From contig CAMCTL010000204.1 in the NCBI GenBank assembly GCA_945878515.1, positions 1 through 5,360 on the forward strand: a stretch of 5,360 bases of DNA. Direction: 5' to 3'. Both the position numbers and the translations under genes were made by a program. This DNA comes from Flavobacterium psychrophilum (GTDB taxonomy: Bacteria > Bacteroidota > Bacteroidia > Flavobacteriales > Flavobacteriaceae). The notes under the pieces were generated by a model, which ran no database searches, was not told the DNA's origin, and was given only the letters and a program-made list of their open reading frames with translations. Shown here piece by piece: positions 1 to 5,248 of the stretch (the stretch's first letter is position 1; each line of letters opens with the position of its first letter).

Positions 1-2
1 GT

Positions 3-95
3 CAACTAACCGTTTTTATTTTAGCAATACTTACTATTTCTTCTTTAGGAAGTAAGGATTGTCTATGGTTATTTGAAAGATTAAGAAACAAATAA
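3..95 (+). CDS. C-terminal end of an unidentified, probably membrane-associated protein (partial)
   Basis: An open frame enters from the left edge and ends at TAA 93-95, giving about 30 residues. The visible part starts with a hydrophobic stretch (LTVFILAILTIS), followed by a polar and basic tail ending in FERLRNK. This looks like a last transmembrane helix with a short cytoplasmic tail. An intrinsic terminator begins 11 nt after the stop, which supports a real gene ending here. The family cannot be named from so short a piece. A chance open frame of this length is possible in AT-rich DNA, so confidence is moderate. Confidence 0.45.
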   Translation, partial: QLTVFILAILTISSLGSKDCLWLFERLRNK

Positions 96-106
96 AACTA
101 ATATAC

Positions 107-135
107 AATCCTGATGAAAATCAGGATTTTTTTTT
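107..135 (+). terminator. Intrinsic terminator just upstream of pheA
   Basis: Perfect 8-bp arms (AATCCTGA at 107-114 and TCAGGATT at 121-128) enclose a 6-nt loop. The run of nine T at 127-135 begins within the last two bases of the 3' arm. It fits termination of the upstream gene. The T-run ends only 8 nt before the pheA start codon, which leaves no room for a separate pheA promoter downstream of it. Some read-through, or a regulatory attenuator role, is therefore possible. Confidence 0.8.
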
Positions 136-143
136 GAGTGTAA

Positions 144-1022
144 ATGAAAGATGAAAAAAGAACTTCTCCAATTTCTCCCTCTCCTTTGGAGAGGGCGGGG
201 GAGAGGATTGCAATACAAGGTATAATAGGCTCTTTTCACCATCAGGTGGCGCAAGAATATTTTGGCACTGATGTTAAGGTCGATGAATGTTTATCGTTTG
301 ATAAATTGATTGATAGCTTGTTGTCGGGAAAATCAGACTTAGCAGTTATGGCTATTGAAAATTCCATTGCAGGTCCAATCATCCCAAACTATGCTTTGAT
401 TGACAAAAATAATTTGCACATTATTGGTGAGCATTATTTAGATATTCATCAAAATTTAATGGCGCTGAAAGGTCAGAATATTAAAGATATTTTAGAAGTT
501 CATTCGCATCCAATGGCATTATTACAGTGCATGGAGTTCTTGAAAAACCACCCGAACATCAAATTGGTTGAAGATAAAGACACTGCTGAAACAGCACGAA
601 GAATTCACGAAAATCAATTGAAAGGAATTGCCGCTATTGCCAGTAAAACGGCTTCTGAAATGTATGATTTAGAAATTTTGGCTCCAGAAATTCAAACCAT
701 TAATAATAATATGACTCGTTTTGTTATTATTAGAAAGGAAAATTCATTTGTGCCAGAAAACGAAATTAATCGCGCTTCTATAAAATTCGAATTGGATCAC
801 AAACGTGGAAGTTTAGCAGCAGTTTTGAATGTAATGAGCGATTGTAAACTGAATTTAACCAAAATTCAATCCTTGCCAAAAATAGAAACACCTTGGAAAT
901 ATTCGTTTTTTGTGGATGTGACTTTCGAAAAATACGAAGATTACACAAAAGCAAAATCATTAATGGAAATTATGGCCGAATACTTCAAAGTATTAGGAGA
1001 ATATAAAAATACAAAACCTTAA
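144..1022 (+). CDS. pheA: Prephenate dehydratase with repeat-derived N-terminal extension
   Basis: Cytoplasmic enzyme converting prephenate to phenylpyruvate for phenylalanine synthesis. The 292-residue protein has a catalytic PDT domain at about 22-195, with ENSIAG (72-77), GIAAIAS (161-167) and the signature NNMTRF (188-193), whose Thr191 and Arg192 match the family's catalytic TRF. A C-terminal ACT domain (about 212-285) should sense phenylalanine. Its GALV-like motif reads GSLA, and the usual ESRP motif reads QSLP at 242-245. There is no chorismate mutase domain; that activity sits on the DAHP synthase of this cluster. The start at 144 is the only usable in-frame ATG before Met69. Residues about 7-21 (TSPISPSPLERAGER) are encoded by a GC-rich palindromic repeat and are not part of the normal family N-terminus, which should begin just before IAIQG. 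The next gene starts 66 nt downstream on the same strand. Function is confident; the exact start is less so. Confidence 0.95.
   Translation: MKDEKRTSPISPSPLERAGERIAIQGIIGSFHHQVAQEYFGTDVKVDECLSFDKLIDSLLSGKSDLAVMAIENSIAGPIIPNYALIDKNNLHIIGEHYLDIHQNLMALKGQNIKDILEVHSHPMALLQCMEFLKNHPNIKLVEDKDTAETARRIHENQLKGIAAIASKTASEMYDLEILAPEIQTINNNMTRFVIIRKENSFVPENEINRASIKFELDHKRGSLAAVLNVMSDCKLNLTKIQSLPKIETPWKYSFFVDVTFEKYEDYTKAKSLMEIMAEYFKVLGEYKNTKP
160..206 (+). repeat. GC-rich palindromic repeat inside the pheA 5' end
   Basis: The core at 177-195 (CCCTCTCCTTTGGAGAGGG) is a perfect 8-bp inverted repeat around TTT. It is flanked by further pyrimidine-rich sequence on the left and purine-rich sequence (GGCGGGGGAGAGG) on the right. 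The same 19 nt recur at 3208-3226. The outer borders given here are inferred from where family-like PheA sequence resumes (ATT GCA ATA). It resembles the REP-like dispersed palindromes seen in Flavobacterium genomes. It is in frame with pheA and translated. Confidence 0.8.
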
Positions 1023-1028
1023 AAAAGG

Positions 1029-1059
1029 AAATTCCAAAAGATAAATAACAAATTCCAAA
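1029..1059. repeat. Two AAATTCCAAA copies between pheA and the aminotransferase gene
   Basis: AAATTCCAAA occurs at 1029-1038 and again at 1050-1059, a period of 21 nt. The reverse complement of its core (TTGGAATTT) occurs twice in the next intergenic gap. The gap is otherwise A-rich and shows no promoter or terminator that I can support. Significance is unknown; it may be a degenerate intergenic repeat common in this group. Confidence 0.45.
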
Positions 1060-1088
1060 AAAGGAATGAGTTAGGAAAAAAAATAAGT

Positions 1089-2234
1089 ATGATTACAACA
1101 GCAAAACGTCTGGATATAGTGGAAGAATACTATTTCTCATCCAAATTGAGAGAAGTAAGACAATTGGCTTCTGAAGGGAAGCCCATTATTAATATGGGTA
1201 TTGGAAGCCCAGATTTGAGACCGTCGCAAGCTGTTATTGACGCTGTAACTTTGGCAATGCAAGAAGAAAATGCGCATCAATATCAAAGTTACCAAGGATT
1301 GCCAGAATTGAGAAGTGGAATGGCTGATTTTTATCTAAACAACTATGGTGTTGCTTTGAATCCAAATACCGAAATTTTGCCTTTGATGGGTTCCAAAGAA
1401 GGAATTATGCATATTTCGTTGGCATTTTTGAACGAAGGCGACCACGTTTTGATTCCAAATCCAGGATATCCTACTTATTCTTCAGTGACGAATTTGGTTG
1501 GAGCAGTGCCGATTTATTACGATTTGAAGGAAGTGAATAATTGGGAACCTGATTTTGAAGCTTTGGAAAAAGTAGATTTGTCGAAAGTAAAATTAATGTG
1601 GTTGGGTTATCCGCACATGCCAACAGGAGCAAGAGGCAGTCTTGAATTGTTCGAAAAGTTGGTGATTTTTGCCAAAAAGCACAACATATTGTTGATTAAT
1701 GATAATCCATACAGTTTTGTTTTGAATGATAATCCAATGAGTTTGTTGCAAGTGGACGGTGCAAAAGATGTTGCATTAGAATTGAATTCTTTATCTAAAA
1801 CCTTCAACATGGCAGGTTGGCGAGTGGGAATGGTTTTAGGAAATGCAGCTTGTATCGATGCTGTTTTGAAAGTGAAGAGTAACATGGACAGCGGAATGTT
1901 CTTCGGAATTCAAAAAGGAGCCATTGAAGCCTTGAAAAGCGACAAAACTTGGTTCGATTCGATGAATGCCTTATATAAGAAAAGAAGAATCTTAACGGAA
2001 CAATTAGCTGAGAAGTTGGGTTGCGAAGTTTATAAGGAAGGTGTTGGCTTATTTGTTTGGGCAAAATTGCCAGACGGAATCACATCATCGGAAAAATTTA
2101 TAGACGAATTATTATATGAGAAATCAATTTTTATTACGCCAGGGACAATATTCGGTTCTAATGGAGAAGGCTACATCCGATTTGCACTTTGTGTAAAAGA
2201 GGAAAAAGTACAAGAAGCAATCGATAGATTTTAG
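1089..2234 (+). CDS. Class I/II PLP-dependent aminotransferase (probable aromatic amino acid aminotransferase)
   Basis: A 381-residue fold-type I aminotransferase. Its position between pheA and tyrA suggests that it transaminates phenylpyruvate and 4-hydroxyphenylpyruvate to Phe and Tyr, probably with glutamate; substrate is inferred from context. Visible features are GIGSPDL (37-43), NPGYPTY (124-130), Asp205 and Tyr208 in NDNPYSF for the PLP ring, SLSKTFNMAGWR (234-245) with Schiff-base Lys237 and phosphate-binding Arg245, and carboxylate-binding Arg364 in GYIRFAL. One departure: the usual NPTG motif reads MPTG (YPHMPTG, 174-180), so Met177 replaces the Asn that normally contacts the PLP hydroxyl. 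Length is typical. The leader is A-rich with a weak AGGA about 12 nt before ATG. A broader acidic or branched-chain substrate range, or LL-diaminopimelate aminotransferase activity, cannot be excluded. Confidence 0.9.
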   Translation: MITTAKRLDIVEEYYFSSKLREVRQLASEGKPIINMGIGSPDLRPSQAVIDAVTLAMQEENAHQYQSYQGLPELRSGMADFYLNNYGVALNPNTEILPLMGSKEGIMHISLAFLNEGDHVLIPNPGYPTYSSVTNLVGAVPIYYDLKEVNNWEPDFEALEKVDLSKVKLMWLGYPHMPTGARGSLELFEKLVIFAKKHNILLINDNPYSFVLNDNPMSLLQVDGAKDVALELNSLSKTFNMAGWRVGMVLGNAACIDAVLKVKSNMDSGMFFGIQKGAIEALKSDKTWFDSMNALYKKRRILTEQLAEKLGCEVYKEGVGLFVWAKLPDGITSSEKFIDELLYEKSIFITPGTIFGSNGEGYIRFALCVKEEKVQEAIDRF

Positions 2235-2272
2235 CGTATAATTGTCATTGATTTTTGCAATTGATATTGCCA

Positions 2273-2304
2273 TTGGAATTTGGAGTTTAAAAATATTGGA
2301 ATTT
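2273..2304. repeat. Two TTGGAATTT copies upstream of tyrA
   Basis: TTGGAATTT lies at 2273-2281 and 2296-2304, the second copy ending 1 nt before the tyrA ATG. The preceding bases 2241-2272 also hold near-repeats of the type ATTGTCATTG and ATTGCCATTG. The motif is the reverse complement of the AAATTCCAA units in the previous gap, so the aminotransferase gene is flanked by related short motifs in opposite orientation. Function is unknown. Confidence 0.45.
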
Positions 2305-2305
2305 A

Positions 2306-3187
2306 ATGAAAGTACACGTAATAGGAATAGGATTAATTGGTGGTTCGATGGTTTTGGACATCAAATCACTACATCCAGAAGCAACTATTTATGGAATTGA
2401 CACTAACGAAAGTCATTTAGCAGAAGCCATTGCTCTAGGAGTTGTAGATAAAGCCGCGATTTTCGAAGATTTGGCTGAAGCCGATTATGTAATCGTCTCA
2501 GTTCCTGTGGATATTGCCTTGACGGTTTTGCCTCAAGTTTTGGATGCTATCGGAGAAAACACAATAGTTTTCGAAGTAGGTTCGACCAAAATTCCTATTT
2601 GCGAAGCCGTTGCTAATCATGCAAAAAGAAAAAATTTTATTGCCACTCATCCCATTGCGGGAACAGAATTTTCTGGACCGTCGGCGGCGATTAAAGGATT
2701 GTTTCAAGGGAAAACCAATATTATTTGCGAAGTAGAAAAAACGACTTTCAAATTACAGGAAAAAGCGTTAGAATTATTCAAAAGGATGGGAATGAGAATC
2801 CGATATATGGATCCAAAATCACACGACAAGCATATTGCTTATGTGTCGCATTTGTCGCACATTAGTTCATTTATGCTAGGCAAGACTGTAATTGATAAAG
2901 AGAAAGACGAGCAAGATATTTTTGATATGGCGGGTTCTGGATTCGAAAGTACGGTTCGTTTGGCCAAAAGCTCTCCAGCCATGTGGACGCCAATTTTTAA
3001 ACAGAATAAAGAACAAGTCGTAAAAACATTGGAAGAATATATTGCTAATTTATCTCATTTTAAAGCGTTGCTTGAGAATGATGATTATGATGCGATTTTC
3101 AACGAAATGCAGAGCGTAAATAGAATTAAAGAAATATTGAACGGAATAAGCCCCCCAGCCCCCAAAGGTGGAGTTGAAAAAAAATAA
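2306..3187 (+). CDS. tyrA: Prephenate dehydrogenase with repeat-derived C-terminal tail
   Basis: Cytoplasmic enzyme that oxidatively decarboxylates prephenate to 4-hydroxyphenylpyruvate in tyrosine synthesis. The N-terminal Rossmann domain shows GIGLIGGS (7-14), and Asp32 in YGIDTN points to NAD rather than NADP. Family motifs follow: VGSTK (91-95), THPIAGTE with catalytic His115 (114-121), SHLSH (181-185) where many members have SHLPH, and GFESTVRLAKSSPAMW with substrate-binding Arg218 (212-227). The helical dimerisation domain runs to about residue 280. The last 13 residues (ISPPAPKGGVEKK) are encoded by a GC-rich repeat and look added to a native end near ILNG(I). There is no fused chorismate mutase or ACT domain. 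ATG 2306 begins directly at the Rossmann strand, as expected. The gene lies 71 nt after the aminotransferase gene and 93 nt before the DAHP synthase gene. Confidence 0.95.
   Translation: MKVHVIGIGLIGGSMVLDIKSLHPEATIYGIDTNESHLAEAIALGVVDKAAIFEDLAEADYVIVSVPVDIALTVLPQVLDAIGENTIVFEVGSTKIPICEAVANHAKRKNFIATHPIAGTEFSGPSAAIKGLFQGKTNIICEVEKTTFKLQEKALELFKRMGMRIRYMDPKSHDKHIAYVSHLSHISSFMLGKTVIDKEKDEQDIFDMAGSGFESTVRLAKSSPAMWTPIFKQNKEQVVKTLEEYIANLSHFKALLENDDYDAIFNEMQSVNRIKEILNGISPPAPKGGVEKK
3150..3176 (+). repeat. GC-rich repeat forming the tyrA 3' end
   Basis: A C-rich then G-rich block (CCCCCCAGCCCCCAAAGG and following) stands out in AT-rich DNA and encodes the PPAPKGG tail of TyrA. Its CCCAGCCCC (3154-3162) is the exact reverse complement of GGGGCTGGG at 3224-3232 in the neighbouring element. 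The two are thus related repeats in opposite orientation and could pair across about 60 nt. Borders are approximate. Confidence 0.65.
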
Positions 3188-3197
3188 AAAAATAAAC

Positions 3198-3240
3198 CTC
3201 TCGGCTCCCCTCTCCTTTGGAGAGGGGCTGGGAGTGAGGA
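3198..3240 (+). repeat. GC-rich palindromic repeat between tyrA and the DAHP synthase gene
   Basis: Perfect 9-bp arms at 3207-3215 and 3219-3227 surround TTT. The inner 19 nt (3208-3226) are identical to the copy in pheA at 177-195. It lies within the operon and is not followed by a T-run, so a simple terminator is unlikely. As RNA it would form a stable hairpin that could slow transcription or protect the upstream message from 3' decay. Confidence 0.8.
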
Positions 3241-3280
3241 ACAACAAACAAAAAACCATAAACAAAAAACAAAAAATAAG

Positions 3281-4363
3281 ATGGAAAACAAGAAAGAAAT
3301 GAGAAATTGGTTGAACGAATTCAATTTGACTCATCCCTTTGTAATTGCAGGTCCTTGCAGTGCAGAAACAGAAGAACAAGTCTTGAAAATTGCTCACGCT
3401 TTGAAAGATTCAGATGTAAGCGTTTTTAGAGCGGGAATTTGGAAACCAAGAACGCGTCCAGGAGGATTTGAAGGTGTTGGCGAAATTGGATTAAAATGGT
3501 TGAAAAAAGCAAAAGCTGAAACGGGATTGCTTATGGGAACAGAGGTTGCCACTGCGGCACACTGTAAATTGGCTTTAGAGAATGATATTGACGTTTTATG
3601 GGTGGGAGCTCGTACAACTGCCAATCCGTTTGCAGTTCAAGAAATTGCTGATACTTTGAAAGGTACTGATAAAATTGTGTTAATCAAAAATCCAGTAAAT
3701 CCAGATATGGCTTTATGGTTGGGTGGAGTAGAACGTTTGTATGCTGCGGGAATCAAAAATTTAGGAGTAATTCACCGAGGGTTTTCTACATACGAAAAAA
3801 CCAAATACAGAAACATTCCAGAATGGCAAATTGCAATCGAATTGCAGAATAAATTCCCTGATTTGCCTTTAATCATCGATCCATCTCATATTACAGGAAA
3901 TCGCGATATGATTCTTGAAGTAACTCAAGAAGCTTTGGATTTAAATTATGACGGTATGATTATCGAAACCCACAATGATCCTGAAAATGCTTGGAGTGAT
4001 GCCGCTCAACAAGTGACACCAGACGCTTTAAAACAAATTTTCAAAGATTTGAAAGTTAGAAAGGTAAGCGGAGATACACAAGATTTTGATCAAAAAATGA
4101 CTAAATTAAGAGCAAACATTGATGTTTTAGATGCCAATTTGTTGGAGCTTTTAGGCAAGAGAATGAAAGTTGCAGATGAAATTGGTCAAGTGAAGAAAGA
4201 GAATAATGTAGCGGTTTTGCAAAACAACCGTTGGAATGAAATTCAAGCTAAGATGATTGCCGAAGGTTCAAAAAAAGGATTGACCGAAGAATTTATCGTT
4301 AAATTGTTTAGAGACATTCACCAAGAAAGTATTGAACACCAAGAAAAAGTTTTGAATTCTTAG
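3281..4363 (+). CDS. aroF: Bifunctional DAHP synthase (type I-beta) / chorismate mutase (AroQ)
   Basis: A 360-residue fusion. Residues about 1-262 are a KDO8P-like type I-beta DAHP synthase that condenses phosphoenolpyruvate and erythrose 4-phosphate. Seen are AGPCS with metal ligand Cys26, KPRTRPGGFEG (55-65), VGARTTANPF (108-117), IKNPV with Lys136, IHRGFS with His165, IDPSH with His203 (199-203), and Glu229 in IETH. Residues about 270-355 are an AroQ-fold chorismate mutase; Arg277, Arg294, Lys305 and Arg317 align by eye with Arg11, Arg28, Lys39 and Arg51 of the E. coli mutase. Related Bacteroidota proteins with a C-terminal mutase domain are known to be allosterically inhibited by prephenate, so feedback of that kind is likely here. 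The gene is also named aroG, aroA or pheB in relatives. ATG 3281 fits the usual MENKKEM start, preceded by an A-rich leader without Shine-Dalgarno. It is the last gene before a strong terminator. Confidence 0.96.
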   Translation: MENKKEMRNWLNEFNLTHPFVIAGPCSAETEEQVLKIAHALKDSDVSVFRAGIWKPRTRPGGFEGVGEIGLKWLKKAKAETGLLMGTEVATAAHCKLALENDIDVLWVGARTTANPFAVQEIADTLKGTDKIVLIKNPVNPDMALWLGGVERLYAAGIKNLGVIHRGFSTYEKTKYRNIPEWQIAIELQNKFPDLPLIIDPSHITGNRDMILEVTQEALDLNYDGMIIETHNDPENAWSDAAQQVTPDALKQIFKDLKVRKVSGDTQDFDQKMTKLRANIDVLDANLLELLGKRMKVADEIGQVKKENNVAVLQNNRWNEIQAKMIAEGSKKGLTEEFIVKLFRDIHQESIEHQEKVLNS

Positions 4364-4385
4364 TATTATTATTTTTATAAAATAT

Positions 4386-4420
4386 AATCTCCACAGTTTT
4401 TTATTGTGGAGATTTTTTTT
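4386..4420 (+). terminator. Intrinsic terminator ending the Phe/Tyr cluster
   Basis: Perfect 10-bp arms (AATCTCCACA at 4386-4395, TGTGGAGATT at 4405-4414) flank a 9-nt loop and run into eight T (4413-4420). It begins 23 nt after the DAHP synthase stop codon and separates the cluster from the downstream lipoprotein gene. Confidence 0.92.
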
Positions 4421-4514
4421 AGATAGGCTTTATAGTGTTTGCTATTTCAGTCTGCCAATGATTTTATTATTACTTTTCAAAGTCGTTTTTCTCTTGAAAA
4501 AATTGACAAATAAA

Positions 4515-4544
4515 TTTTCATTGACCCTTTTAAGGTTAGTTTTG
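4515..4544 (+). promoter_or_regulatory. Probable Bacteroidota-type promoter of the lipoprotein gene
   Basis: TAGTTTTG (4537-4544) matches the TAnnTTTG -7 consensus of Bacteroidota. At the -33 position, with an 18-nt spacer, TTTT (4515-4518) stands where TTTG is preferred, so the upstream box is weak. A transcript would start near 4550, shortly before the ATG at 4562. An ATTGAC direct repeat (4502-4507, 4520-4525) overlaps this region; its meaning is unclear. The rest of 4421-4514 shows no gene or clear signal. Confidence 0.5.
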
Positions 4545-4561
4545 TGCAAAAAAACGAAAAC

Positions 4562-5248
4562 ATGAAAAAACTACTACTTATTTTAACTTCATTATTTTTG
4601 TATTCTTGTGCCCCTACAATTTCCACAACTTCAATGCAAAATTACAGTCAATTGAATCCTCAGGACAATGTAATTGTATACCGCGAAGGCGAAACTTTGC
4701 CAATTGATATTAAAATCATTGGAAGAACTGCAATTGGAGATTCTGGATTTACTACTAATTGTGGATTGGATGTTATGATTGAAAAAGCAAAAAACGAGGC
4801 TAGGAAAATCGGAGCGAATGCTATCGTAATTACCAAGCATATTCTACCAAGTGTTTGGGGCAGTACTTGCCATCAAATTAAAGCCGATTTAGTAAAAACT
4901 GGAGTTCAGACAAAAGTTTCCCAAAATATTGTACAAACGGACACTATTGCAAAAAACATTGCACCAGTTACTTATGACAGTAGAATCGTAAAAAGTCCAA
5001 TTAATTACAATAAATTCTTTTTAACCGTTAACTATGGTTTTGGATATAGAACAGCAGGTGTTGAAAAAGGTACTCCTGAACTAGAAAAGACTGTCCAAAA
5101 AGAACTAGGTTCAGGAAATTCTCTTCTAATGAAAGCAGGATATAGAGCCAACAAAAGTAACTTTTATGGGCTGGTGTATAGCAGATTTTCAAGTTCATAC
5201 AATTTAAATAGTAACCCGTTGGGTGTAATTAAATTATTTGTGTTTTAA
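4562..5248 (+). CDS. Outer-membrane lipoprotein with beta-barrel start, C-terminus cut by an insertion sequence
   Basis: Residues 1-15 are a lipoprotein signal peptide (MKKLLLILTSLFLYS) with lipobox LYSC and acylated Cys16. ATG 4562 is chosen over an in-frame GTG at 4544, because the GTG overlaps the -7 promoter box and would put six polar residues before the signal. Residues about 35-112 form a small alpha/beta domain with Cys67 and Cys103, which could form a disulfide. The stretch EKAKNEARKIGANAIVI resembles the helix-strand unit of RcsF, YbjQ or DUF4156-like surface proteins; this is resemblance only. From about residue 150, alternating strands (FFLTVNYGFGYRT, SLLMKAGYR, FYGLVYSRFSSSYN) look like the first strands of an outer-membrane barrel. 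The protein then ends at 228 after NPLGVIKLFVF, encoded by insertion-sequence DNA. A functional barrel needs more strands, so this is probably a broken gene. The specific function is unknown. Confidence 0.75.
   Translation: MKKLLLILTSLFLYSCAPTISTTSMQNYSQLNPQDNVIVYREGETLPIDIKIIGRTAIGDSGFTTNCGLDVMIEKAKNEARKIGANAIVITKHILPSVWGSTCHQIKADLVKTGVQTKVSQNIVQTDTIAKNIAPVTYDSRIVKSPINYNKFFLTVNYGFGYRTAGVEKGTPELEKTVQKELGSGNSLLMKAGYRANKSNFYGLVYSRFSSSYNLNSNPLGVIKLFVF

Noticed and set aside
1..106. Phe-codon leader peptide for attenuation of pheA
   Set aside because: The only frame leading to the hairpin has few Phe codons, is not Phe-rich near its end, and enters from outside the window, so it looks like the end of a normal gene.
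1607..2064. Minus-strand open frames within the aminotransferase gene
   Set aside because: They lie fully inside a well-supported gene, overlap each other, and show no recognisable protein features.
3207..3227. Palindrome as an intrinsic terminator after tyrA
   Set aside because: No T-run follows the hairpin. The same core occurs inside pheA, so it is a dispersed repeat rather than a dedicated terminator.
3150..3240. CRISPR array or tandem repeat
   Set aside because: There are only two related elements, in opposite orientation, with no regular spacers.
3050..3397. Open frames on the minus strand across the tyrA-aroF junction (also 3085-3324)
   Set aside because: They are antisense to TyrA and the DAHP synthase and to the repeat DNA, with Phe- and Leu-rich low-complexity translation from A-rich plus-strand sequence and no family features.
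4544..4561. GTG start at 4544 for the lipoprotein gene
   Set aside because: It overlaps the last base of the TAGTTTTG promoter box and would place a polar stretch before the signal peptide. ATG 4562 gives a standard lipoprotein signal.
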